Source of the DNA: an uncultured Planctomycetaceae bacterium
Lineage (GTDB): Bacteria > Planctomycetota > Planctomycetia > Planctomycetales > Planctomycetaceae
DNA length: 18,627 nucleotides
NCBI GenBank assembly: GCA_903921605.1
Contig: CAIXQV010000757.1
Span: 1-18,627 of the forward strand
Reading direction: 5' to 3'
Below, piece after piece: positions 1 through 6,627 of this stretch (position 1 is the first letter of the stretch; each line of letters starts with the position of its first letter). The translations under genes and the position numbers were made by a program. The notes below the pieces were generated by a model that searched no databases, had not been told where the DNA came from, and saw only the letters and a list, made by a program, of their open reading frames with translations.

Positions 1-22
1 GTAAGCGCCCGGCGAAGAGCAT
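1..22 (+). repeat. IS66 left terminal inverted repeat
   Basis: The first 16 bases (GTAAGCGCCCGGCGAA) are the exact reverse complement of 2611-2626. After one mismatch the next five bases also match. The repeat starts at window base 1, so the IS begins exactly at the window edge. Confidence 0.95.
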
Positions 23-67
23 GTTGTGGGGATGGGTACCCTCTGGATTTTTCCGGGAGGGTCTAAG

Positions 68-481
68 GTGGGAAAGCATTATTCGGTGGAGCAGTGGGCG
101 GCGTGGGTTGGTGAGCAGCGACAGTCTGAGCTGAATGTGGTGGAATTCTGCGACTGGATCGGTGTCTCACCGAACTCGTTTTATCGATGGCGTCAGAAGC
201 TGGCCACCAAAGGCAGGTCGCCAGCAAGAAAGGGGTATGAGGCACAAAGTCTGTCGGCCATGAAGGGATCGATGTCTCGCGGTTCCGAATTGGTTCCGTT
301 GACCGTTCTGACTTCGCCCGTCGTTGAGATTGATCTGCCATGTGGGGCTGTTGTTCGGGTTCCCAATGAGGATCGCTCGCTGCGTCGCGTGCTCGGAATC
401 CTGTTGGAAGCAGACCCGGCTACGGAAGTCTCATCAATCGCCACGCCCCGCCTCGATCATCATCGAGGAGGTTGGCGATGA
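68..481 (+). CDS. tnpA: IS66 accessory protein TnpA (helix-turn-helix)
   Basis: This is the small first protein of IS66 elements, needed with TnpB for transposition in characterised members. I chose the GTG at 68 (137 aa) because a strong ribosome site, GGGAGG at 55-60, lies 7 bases upstream. The same frame is open to an ATG at 26, but that start has no comparable site and adds residues unlike the family. After this start the protein reads GKHYSVEQWAAWVGEQR. A helix-turn-helix follows at about residues 24-45 (FCDWIGVSPNSFYRWRQKL), typical of the IS66 Orf1/IS3 OrfA-like fold and presumably DNA-binding. The C-terminal part (EIDLPCGAVVRVP) matches the short beta segment common in this family. 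The stop codon overlaps the tnpB start (ATGA), suggesting translational coupling. Confidence 0.9.
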   Translation: MGKHYSVEQWAAWVGEQRQSELNVVEFCDWIGVSPNSFYRWRQKLATKGRSPARKGYEAQSLSAMKGSMSRGSELVPLTVLTSPVVEIDLPCGAVVRVPNEDRSLRRVLGILLEADPATEVSSIATPRLDHHRGGWR

Positions 482-849
482 TTCGAGCGACGATCCCGAT
501 GCAGATCTTTGTTTGCGTCCAGCCAACTGATATGCGGCGCAGTTTTGATGGGCTCAGTGGTATGGTGCGGCAAGTGTTGTCACAAGACCCACTGAGTGGC
601 GCGTTGTTTTTGTTTCGCAATCGAGCGCGTGATCGACTGAAGATTATGTACTGGGATCGAGATGGACTGGCCATCTGGTACAAGCGTCTGGAAAAAGGCA
701 GCTTTCAGTTTCCGACCGATCTGAAGCCTGCCTCGGACGTCACTAATTGTCAGATCACATCCGAAGAACTGTCGCTGCTGCTGGATGGAATTGATCTGAG
801 CAGCGTGCAGCGTCGACCACGATTTGCATTGCCGCGAAAGTCTTCGTGA
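478..849 (+). CDS. tnpB: IS66 accessory protein TnpB (Orf2)
   Basis: This is the second IS66 accessory protein (123 aa; the family is usually about 115 aa). It is recognised by the nearly invariant core at residues about 11-70: PTDMRRSFDGLSGMV, then FLFRNRARDRLKIMYWDRDG, then WYKRLEKGSFQFP. Its biochemical role is not well defined, but it is required with TnpA for transposition in studied IS66 elements. The ATG at 478 overlaps the tnpA stop and has GAGGAGG at 465-471, six bases upstream. An in-frame TTG at 472 would add two residues and is less likely. There are 59 non-coding bases before tnpC. Confidence 0.93.
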   Translation: MIRATIPMQIFVCVQPTDMRRSFDGLSGMVRQVLSQDPLSGALFLFRNRARDRLKIMYWDRDGLAIWYKRLEKGSFQFPTDLKPASDVTNCQITSEELSLLLDGIDLSSVQRRPRFALPRKSS

Positions 850-908
850 CGCATCATTTTTTGTAAGAAAGTTCCGAAGAATGACGGCCCCTTCGACGTA
901 CTACAGGC

Positions 909-2603
909 ATGACTCCGAATGAGCTGCCAACATCAATTGAAGAGCTTCAGAAGCTGGTGCTTTCACAGCATCAGCGAGTGCAGTCCATGCTCACCGAGAA
1001 AGAAAAACTTCGTCGCGAAGTGGATCATGCAAAGCGCGAAGTGATCATTGCGAAGCAGCAGGCGATTGAACTGACCTCAACCGTCGAAGCTCAGAAGAAG
1101 CGACTTGAGCAAAGTGAACGCACGATCAAAGAATTATTGCAGGCATTGAAGGGCAAGAAGCGAGAACGACTCGACCCCAACCAACTGTTGCTGTTTGATC
1201 TGGGCGAACTTGAAAAGCTTCTCGAAGAAGCCGCGACGGCAGACGATGCTCAGGCCAATGACGAGGCGTCATCGAAGTTAGCGCGACGTAAGAGAAAGAA
1301 ACACGGTCGACAAATCATTCCCGACAATCTGCCGACGGAAGAGATTCTGCATGAGCTTCCCGAAGAGCAGCGATTGTGTCCGATCGATGGCAAGCCAATG
1401 CCGGCGATCCGGTACGAAATCAGCGAGCAATTGGATTATGAGCCCGCGAAGCTTAAACGCATTCAGCACAAGCGAGCCGTGTATGCGTGTCCGGCGAAGC
1501 ATGACGAAGCGACGCTGCTCACGGCTCCGAAACCTGCGGAAGCGGTCGAGAAATGTCTGGCGGCTCCCGGGCTGCTGGCCGGAGTCGTCGTCGGGAAATT
1601 TGGTGACCATCTGCCCGGCTATCGCATGGAAGATATCCTGTCGCGGGGCGGTGTGAATCTCAATCGCAGTACGCTCTATGACTGGATGGCCGCGGTGTCA
1701 GATGTCACCAGGCCGTTGTACGAACTGATGAAGAAGCTTGTGCTGCAATCGAAGATCATTCAGACGGATGACACATCGGTGAAGCTGATTGATCCTCTGG
1801 CGGAAGGAGGCTCACGGACGGCTCGCTTCTGGGCGTATCTTGGCGATAAAGATCATCCGTTTGAGGTGTATGACTTCACGGTGTCGCGCGAGCGACATGG
1901 TCCCCAGGAATTTCTTCGCGACTACTCCGGCTACTTACAAGCAGATGCCTATGGAGGCTATGACGGAGTTTATCTGAAGGGAGATGGAGCGATCAAAGAG
2001 GTCGCCTGCTGGGCTCATGCTCGTCGATACTGGCACAAGGCTCGTGAAGAAGACCCTGCGCGTGCTCATCACGTGCTGGCGATCGTGGCCAAACTTTACA
2101 AGGTGGAACATGCAGCTCATGAGAAGTCGGCTGCTGCACGCGTGTCGCTGCGCGAAGAACACTCACGCCCGCTGCTGGACGATTTGAAGACATGGCTTGA
2201 TGCGGAAGTCTTTCTTCCGAAGAGCCTGTCAGGCAAAGCGGCCACATATACACTTAACCAATGGGTCGCGCTGAATCGCTATCTCGAAGACGGCAACCTG
2301 TCGATCGATAACAACGCTTCCGAACGCGCCATGCGGCCCGTCGCGATTGGTCGCAAGAACTGGATGTTCGTCGGCAGCAAACCCGCCGGCCACCGAGCTG
2401 CGATCCTGATGTCTCTGATCGCCAGCTGCAAAGCCAACCTCGTCGAACCATGGGCCTGGCTCAAGGATGTGCTGATTCAGCTTCCGCTCGGCACCCCTCC
2501 GGAGTCGCTGCTGCCCAACACGTGGCTCCCCTCCCACCCCCAGCACCGCTGGACCATCGCTGAACGAAGAAAACTCGAACGAGAACGCTGCTCAAACGAA
2601 TAG
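909..2603 (+). CDS. tnpC: IS66 DDE transposase TnpC
   Basis: This is the catalytic transposase of the element (564 aa, a normal length). Residues about 10-80 form a charged, leucine-containing coiled coil typical of IS66 Orf3. Residues about 120-135 are a basic stretch (RRKRKKHGR). A region corresponding to the IS66 zinc-finger domain follows (LCPIDGKPM ... YEISEQLDYEP ... YACPAKHD), but the second Cys of each expected CxxC pair is missing. The RNase H-like catalytic core has D287 (in QTDDTS), D346 (in QADAYGGY) and E472 (in NNASERAMRP), followed by the conserved GRKNWMFVGSKPAGHRAA and the C-terminal LKDVL segment. The whole frame is open, so the enzyme looks functional. Confidence 0.95.
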   Translation: MTPNELPTSIEELQKLVLSQHQRVQSMLTEKEKLRREVDHAKREVIIAKQQAIELTSTVEAQKKRLEQSERTIKELLQALKGKKRERLDPNQLLLFDLGELEKLLEEAATADDAQANDEASSKLARRKRKKHGRQIIPDNLPTEEILHELPEEQRLCPIDGKPMPAIRYEISEQLDYEPAKLKRIQHKRAVYACPAKHDEATLLTAPKPAEAVEKCLAAPGLLAGVVVGKFGDHLPGYRMEDILSRGGVNLNRSTLYDWMAAVSDVTRPLYELMKKLVLQSKIIQTDDTSVKLIDPLAEGGSRTARFWAYLGDKDHPFEVYDFTVSRERHGPQEFLRDYSGYLQADAYGGYDGVYLKGDGAIKEVACWAHARRYWHKAREEDPARAHHVLAIVAKLYKVEHAAHEKSAAARVSLREEHSRPLLDDLKTWLDAEVFLPKSLSGKAATYTLNQWVALNRYLEDGNLSIDNNASERAMRPVAIGRKNWMFVGSKPAGHRAAILMSLIASCKANLVEPWAWLKDVLIQLPLGTPPESLLPNTWLPSHPQHRWTIAERRKLERERCSNE

Positions 2604-2604
2604 A

Positions 2605-2626
2605 ATGCTGTTCGCCGGGCGCTTAC
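2605..2626 (-). repeat. IS66 right terminal inverted repeat
   Basis: This is the reverse complement of 1-22 with one mismatch, at the 17th base from the end. It begins two bases after the tnpC stop codon (2601-2603) and ends in ...GGGCGCTTAC, which defines the right end of the element. Confidence 0.95.
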
Positions 2627-2820
2627 CTTGAACGCACGAGCAAAGCTACGGCGACGGTCTGGCTTCGTACGGACGTTCGCTTTGCTGACATTCTGAGAAT
2701 CTTTTAATATGCTCAAAATAAGACAATCCACTGTCCTTGCACCTGCAGCACCTCGGAGGGGCGGCCATCCGTCTATTGCCTAATCTTCGACTTCTCACTG
2801 GCGGAACTCGAACATACAAG

Positions 2821-4620
2821 TCATTCTGAAGCTTTTAGGAGCTCGTCCTCCACGTAGCGAAGATTCTGCTTCGCGCCTTCGAGGTTGCCAAGTCGAATGG
2901 CCTCCCGATAACTTTGAGCTGCCGCGTTCAATTCGCCTTGATGTACCAGAGCATTTCCCAGGCTGTTATGAGCATGAGCATTCTCGGGATCCGCTTCGAT
3001 TGCCCTGCGGATGTATGACATTCCTTCGGCCATCTGAGTCGCATCGTCTGAACGACAAAGCATCAGTCCGAGGTTGTTCAGGGCCTCACTGGACTTCGGT
3101 GCATAATGCACGGCTCGTCTAAAACATTCCACTGCATCCGCACCACGGTCCAGACCACGCAATGCGTTCCCCATGTTCAGCCACAGAAACGGATCTTTGT
3201 CGTATTTCTGAATTCGTGGCTGTACAATTTTCAACGCGTCTTCATGGCGACCAACTTGGTTGTAGGCTAGTGAAAGGTTCTGGTAGGCGATCGTGTTGTC
3301 GTCAGGAGCAGCGATCAGCGAACTCTCAAACAGCGTTATGCTGTTCTTCCAGACACTAACTTGAGTCGCACATTGAATGACCATAAGGACGGCGAATCCG
3401 AGAAGTGCTCCCAGACGTGCAGGCGTGAAGGAAAACCAGCGATCGGGAAAGCTCCAGAGCAACATCAACGTGAGCCCAACCATTGGGACGTACATATATC
3501 GGTCAGCCATCGATTGAATCCCAACCTGTACGATGCCAATGACCGGCAGCAGCGTGATCAGGAACCACAACCATCCAACCAGTAGAACAGGCCGATCATT
3601 TCTCCGCATTACAGAGAATACGGTCGTAGCAATCAGCGGCAGTATTGCAAGTGCAACGATTCCCCGACTCCAACCTCCCGGAGGCAACGGATAAAAGACG
3701 GAAAGACGAAATGGCCACGCACTCATGTAGCAGTATCGCACATAAGCGACGGCCGCGTTGGAAAGGCGATCCGTAATCGAAAGAGCGCCTAGCCCACTGA
3801 CGGCTCCACCGGACTTTTGCGCGGCCACGGTGACAATACACATGATGGCTGAAAGAACGATGAACGGAATCTTCTCTTGAATAAGGCGAGAAACGGGTAC
3901 CTCGCTGGTAAATCTTCTATCAAATCGAAAGCGTCTAAGTGGCCAAAAATCAAGGAGGATCAGCACGACGGGAAGTGTCACCAGCATGCCTTTGGCAGTC
4001 AATCCGATCGCAAATGAGCACAAAGAAAGGATATACCATCGCTTGCAGGCTTGCTGGGTATACTTCGTATACCCAATCATAGAAAGAAGCAGGAAAAGAG
4101 TGCTGAGCACGTCTTTTCGCTCCGTAACCCACGCGACAGATTCAACATGCGCGGGATGAATCGCAAACAACAATGCTGCATAAAAGCTGCGGACACTGTC
4201 TTGCCGCGAAACGATAAGCCATAAATACAGCAGGACTGCGTTTAGGATATGCAGGACGACATTCCCCATATGCATCGCACCGGGATTCATGCCGAAAACT
4301 TCGACCTCCACCATATACGATAACCAAACCAGAGGGTGCCAGTTAGCCGAGTGAAATCGTAGGACCGCATCCTTTGTGCCAGTCCAGTTCAAACCGTGGC
4401 GGACAAGATCGTTTTCAGATACATAAATCGGATCATCAAAGTTCACAAAATCAAACCACGCCGATTGCAGGTAGGGAATCAGCGTGACCGCTGTTAACAC
4501 GAAGATTGCGACGAAGTGTCGAGACAAGGAACCGTTGGTCACGGCTGGAATATTGGCGTGCTGGACGATGCCAATGTCTGGTTTGGCTCCAGTAACCGAG
4601 ACGATTCTGCGATTCGCCAT
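2821..4620 (-). CDS. TMTC-like polytopic membrane protein with C-terminal TPRs
   Basis: This 599-aa protein has about ten hydrophobic segments in residues 35-425 and four tetratricopeptide repeats at about 440-580. The membrane half resembles GT-C-fold glycosyltransferases of the TMTC / O-mannosyltransferase-like type. The first extracytoplasmic loop has an acidic FDD motif (D62, D63), followed by NWHP (93-96), HPAHVE (155-160), ERKD (167-170), LLDFWPLRR (222-230) and DRYMYVP (373-379). In characterised GT-C enzymes the loop-1 acidic residues are catalytic, with a lipid-linked sugar as donor. Whether this protein transfers a sugar, and to what, is inference. The TPRs probably bind a protein partner. 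The ATG at 4618-4620 has only a weak GAGAGA site about 9 bases upstream. The gene lies 109 bases downstream of the extended LRR frame, on the same strand, and could be co-transcribed with it. Confidence 0.85.
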   Translation of the reverse strand: MANRRIVSVTGAKPDIGIVQHANIPAVTNGSLSRHFVAIFVLTAVTLIPYLQSAWFDFVNFDDPIYVSENDLVRHGLNWTGTKDAVLRFHSANWHPLVWLSYMVEVEVFGMNPGAMHMGNVVLHILNAVLLYLWLIVSRQDSVRSFYAALLFAIHPAHVESVAWVTERKDVLSTLFLLLSMIGYTKYTQQACKRWYILSLCSFAIGLTAKGMLVTLPVVLILLDFWPLRRFRFDRRFTSEVPVSRLIQEKIPFIVLSAIMCIVTVAAQKSGGAVSGLGALSITDRLSNAAVAYVRYCYMSAWPFRLSVFYPLPPGGWSRGIVALAILPLIATTVFSVMRRNDRPVLLVGWLWFLITLLPVIGIVQVGIQSMADRYMYVPMVGLTLMLLWSFPDRWFSFTPARLGALLGFAVLMVIQCATQVSVWKNSITLFESSLIAAPDDNTIAYQNLSLAYNQVGRHEDALKIVQPRIQKYDKDPFLWLNMGNALRGLDRGADAVECFRRAVHYAPKSSEALNNLGLMLCRSDDATQMAEGMSYIRRAIEADPENAHAHNSLGNALVHQGELNAAAQSYREAIRLGNLEGAKQNLRYVEDELLKASE

Positions 4621-4685
4621 TGATACCAGTCTCTCAGAGAAACAAAGAAATAGAACTGCTTCGACATACGGAGTAAGAGAACATT

Positions 4686-4715
4686 CTGAGTTCTTTCGTT
4701 AGCAATAAAACTCAG
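4686..4715. other. Small inverted repeat between the LRR and TPR genes
   Basis: CTGAGTT (4686-4692) pairs perfectly with AACTCAG (4709-4715) across a 16-base loop. It lies between the end of the extended LRR frame (4730) and the TPR gene start (4620). It could be a weak terminator or mRNA processing hairpin, but it has no clear T-run and a 7-bp stem may be chance. Confidence 0.25.
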
Positions 4716-4729
4716 GTTCCAGTCCGGTG

Positions 4730-4831
4730 CTAAAACACGATCCGACACTCAGGTAAATGCAATTGGAGTACAGCAACTTCCTTCGAAGTGACTTGAGTAT
4801 CGATAAGGACAAGAGCACGAAGCGAACTAAG
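4730..4831 (-). other. In-frame continuation of the LRR gene beyond its TGA stop
   Basis: Directly after the TGA of the LRR gene (4832-4834) the same frame stays open for 33 codons to a TAG at 4730-4732. It reads LSSLRALVLIDTQVTSKEVA and then VLQLHLPECRIVF. This is leucine-rich repeat sequence. Counting the TGA as residue 457, the V of VTSKEV falls at 471, exactly 24 residues after I447 of the preceding repeat, and the segment ends with a typical LRR cap (LHLPECRIVF). The segment is therefore very probably the former, or still translated, C-terminus of the same protein. Confidence 0.85.
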
Positions 4832-6202
4832 TCAGGTAAGTTCTCTGAGTCCCGCATCTGATATCTGCGTGCTGCTGAGGTTTAGTGTTTCCAGATTCGG
4901 CATGCACCGGAGGTACTTCAACCCTGCATCAGTGATACGGGTTCGATTCAGATAAAGAGTTTTCAGCCTTCGATTCTCGGTCAGAACCTTGAGGGCCTCA
5001 TCCGTGATATCACAAAGTATGAGATCCAGTGAAGTTAGTGCCGGGAGCAGAGCGATGCTCCTGACTCCAAGGTCCGACACGCGAGTGTTGCTGAGAGCCA
5101 GGGTGTGAAGTTGCTTCAGATTCGAAAGTTCAGGAAGATTCTCCATGGTGACGTTTGTGGATCCCGCACGAAGCACTTTGAGAGATTCCTTCCGCGCCAA
5201 CGTGCGAATGCCTTTGTCAGTGATTGGAGTACGATTCACACTCAATGAGGAAAGGACATCAAAGCCGATAAGGCTGAGCATTCCATCGTCGGTCACTGGT
5301 GTTTTGTCCAGAGTCAACTCAGCAAGGCCACGAAGTGAGGACAGTCTCCCAAGGGCCTGGTCGGTAATCTTCGTTTCTTCAAGACTCAGGCTTCGAAGTA
5401 ACGTGCACTCCAGCAAATTTTCGACTCCAGCGTCGCTGATCTCACAGCCACTCAGGATCAGGGTCTGAAGCGAAGGTAGTTTTGCCAGTTCGGGGAGTCC
5501 GTCATTTGAAATGACGATATCATTATGCTTCGCAAAGTCCAACAACTGAATGGTCTCGTCTGACTCAGCGCGCGCTTCGCCAGCGCCGGACACTGAAGGC
5601 TGGAGGTGTAGTATTCGAGCCACAATAAGAGACTTTAGGACCTGATCAGTAACCTCGATCTCGAGCGTCTGCAGAGATTTCACACGTGCCAGGTGGGGAA
5701 GCCCAGAGCCGGTCACATGCGTTTTACGCAAGTCGAGATAGGTCAGGGCAGGGAGTCTTGAGATTTCGGCAATTCCCGGATCTGTGACCGGTGACCCGAG
5801 GAGTGAGAGTTCAGAAAGATTCAAACAACGATCCAATCCACAATCGTCTTCAAGAGTGACAGCGGTGTATAGCAAGTCGAGTGAGGTGATTCCTTCAAAT
5901 CGGGAAAGTGATTTCAAGCCTCGATTCGTTATTTGATTGCCTCCGAAACTCAGCCCAACATGTGACTTCATTGTGGGAATATTCTCCAAGGCCTGATCGT
6001 CCAAATCGGGCGACGCAAGGAGAATCGTTTCGCATTCTGTTGACGGAGTAAATCCTGCTGAAGAAAACCCACCGTAGGCCGCCGCACGATCTTCTTTGGA
6101 AGCGACCTCGTCGTGTGAGCAGGCGGTGTCGTCGAATGGAGCGCCGGCAACAACAACAGCGACGGAAGTTGCAAACATGAAAGGCAGTGATTTGCTCATC
6201 AT
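4832..6202 (-). CDS. Exported leucine-rich repeat protein, ends at an in-frame TGA
   Basis: The protein is 456 aa. Residues 1-about 21 look like a signal peptide (KSLPFMFATSVAVVVAGA), without a lipobox, so it is probably secreted or periplasmic. From about residue 80 it consists of LRRs of the type LxxLxLxxTxITDxGLxxL. From residue 255 on, the I/V-T/S-D signature recurs at exactly 24-residue steps (255, 279, 303, 327, 351, 375, 399, 423, 447). An irregular insert sits at about 188-229. LRRs of this kind form a curved solenoid used for protein binding; the partner is unknown. The predicted protein stops in mid-repeat at T456, but the frame continues in phase for 33 codons, so it looks truncated. 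Two adjacent start codons occur, at 6202 and 6199; the first overlaps the TGA of the upstream ORF (ATGA). A full-length product would be about 490 residues. Confidence 0.88.
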   Translation of the reverse strand: MMSKSLPFMFATSVAVVVAGAPFDDTACSHDEVASKEDRAAAYGGFSSAGFTPSTECETILLASPDLDDQALENIPTMKSHVGLSFGGNQITNRGLKSLSRFEGITSLDLLYTAVTLEDDCGLDRCLNLSELSLLGSPVTDPGIAEISRLPALTYLDLRKTHVTGSGLPHLARVKSLQTLEIEVTDQVLKSLIVARILHLQPSVSGAGEARAESDETIQLLDFAKHNDIVISNDGLPELAKLPSLQTLILSGCEISDAGVENLLECTLLRSLSLEETKITDQALGRLSSLRGLAELTLDKTPVTDDGMLSLIGFDVLSSLSVNRTPITDKGIRTLARKESLKVLRAGSTNVTMENLPELSNLKQLHTLALSNTRVSDLGVRSIALLPALTSLDLILCDITDEALKVLTENRRLKTLYLNRTRITDAGLKYLRCMPNLETLNLSSTQISDAGLRELT

Positions 6203-6621
6203 TTAGGGCTCTTGTCTCCATCGGTCCAGTTGTCCAGGTCGCTGATTGCGGGATCAAAAAGACCTACTGCATCAGTGAACTCGCAGCAAATGGTTTGCGA
6301 TCTACCTGTTCCAGAGAAGCGTGCTGAGATAGTGATTCGCGACTCATTGGCTTCCGGAGAGTAATGAACCTCAGCTTGCCGATTCTCTTTGGGTGAAGAG
6401 TCTGGCCTGATAACAGGATTGCACAAGGATGCAGCGACTTCATCGAAGATTGTTAACAGAGAATTCACAAACAACACCAGAGCGTAATTGCTGATAGTGA
6501 ATTTTCGAAGAATTCCGACGTTAGAAACATCATCAATTCTTAACGTTCCGGGTCTAGACTGCCGCAGGAAAGGGCTGCGCGCTCCGAGTGCATGAAGCTC
6601 GCTTTTTTTTGTTCCGAACAA
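6199..6621 (-). CDS. Small hypothetical protein upstream of the LRR gene, start uncertain
   Basis: This open frame of up to 140 codons ends in a TGA that overlaps the LRR start as ATGA, an arrangement that favours translational coupling and supports a real gene. It contains no ATG. The longest version uses TTG at 6621, six bases from the start of the divergent lipoprotein gene. A GTG at 6477 (92 aa) is an alternative. In the middle is a hydrophobic stretch preceded by basic residues (LRKFTISNYALVLFVNSLL), which could be a signal or membrane segment. The C-terminal half is polar and acidic (YSPEANESRITISARFSG, then DPAISDLDNWTDGDKSP). I do not recognise a family. It may instead be leader DNA carrying the promoters of the divergent genes. 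Confidence 0.45.
   Translation of the reverse strand: MFGTKKSELHALGARSPFLRQSRPGTLRIDDVSNVGILRKFTISNYALVLFVNSLLTIFDEVAASLCNPVIRPDSSPKENRQAEVHYSPEANESRITISARFSGTGRSQTICCEFTDAVGLFDPAISDLDNWTDGDKSPK
6603..6620. promoter_or_regulatory. T-run plus TGTTC-C-GAACA dyad before the lipoprotein gene
   Basis: Eight T's (6603-6610) run into a perfect palindrome, TGTTCCGAACA (6610-6620), which ends seven bases before the lipoprotein ATG. It lies in the divergent spacer between the plus-strand lipoprotein gene and the minus-strand small ORF/LRR genes. The position suits a repressor or operator site acting on both directions, but no known regulator can be named from the sequence. Confidence 0.3.
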
Positions 6622-6627
6622 TAGTGG

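Larger units (their letters stand above)
1..2626 (+). mobile_element. Complete IS66-family insertion sequence
   Basis: The element carries the three genes of a classical IS66 transposon in order (tnpA, tnpB, tnpC), all on the plus strand. It is bounded by terminal inverted repeats at 1-22 and 2605-2626. The outer 16 bases match perfectly, starting GTAAGCGCCC as is usual for IS66, and 21 of 22 match overall. All three frames are open and the DDE triad of TnpC is present, so the copy looks intact and possibly active. IS66 elements usually make an 8-bp target duplication. The right flank begins CTTGAACG (2627-2634), but the left flank lies outside the window, so the duplication cannot be checked. 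Confidence 0.95.

Noticed and set aside
2477..2731. Minus-strand frame running from the right flank into the IS66 element, possible interrupted gene
   Set aside because: It crosses the IS end into antisense tnpC, and the flank part (about 35 codons) shows no recognisable protein. Positions 2627-2820 therefore hold no supported gene.
4539..4748. Minus-strand frame overlapping the start of the TPR gene
   Set aside because: It is in a different frame from both neighbours and overlaps the end of the LRR continuation. No domain is seen.
4832..6202. Tandem 24-residue periodicity considered as a DNA repeat array or CRISPR
   Set aside because: The periodicity is at protein level (72-base units with strongly diverged DNA), as expected for LRRs. 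There are no identical repeats with spacers.
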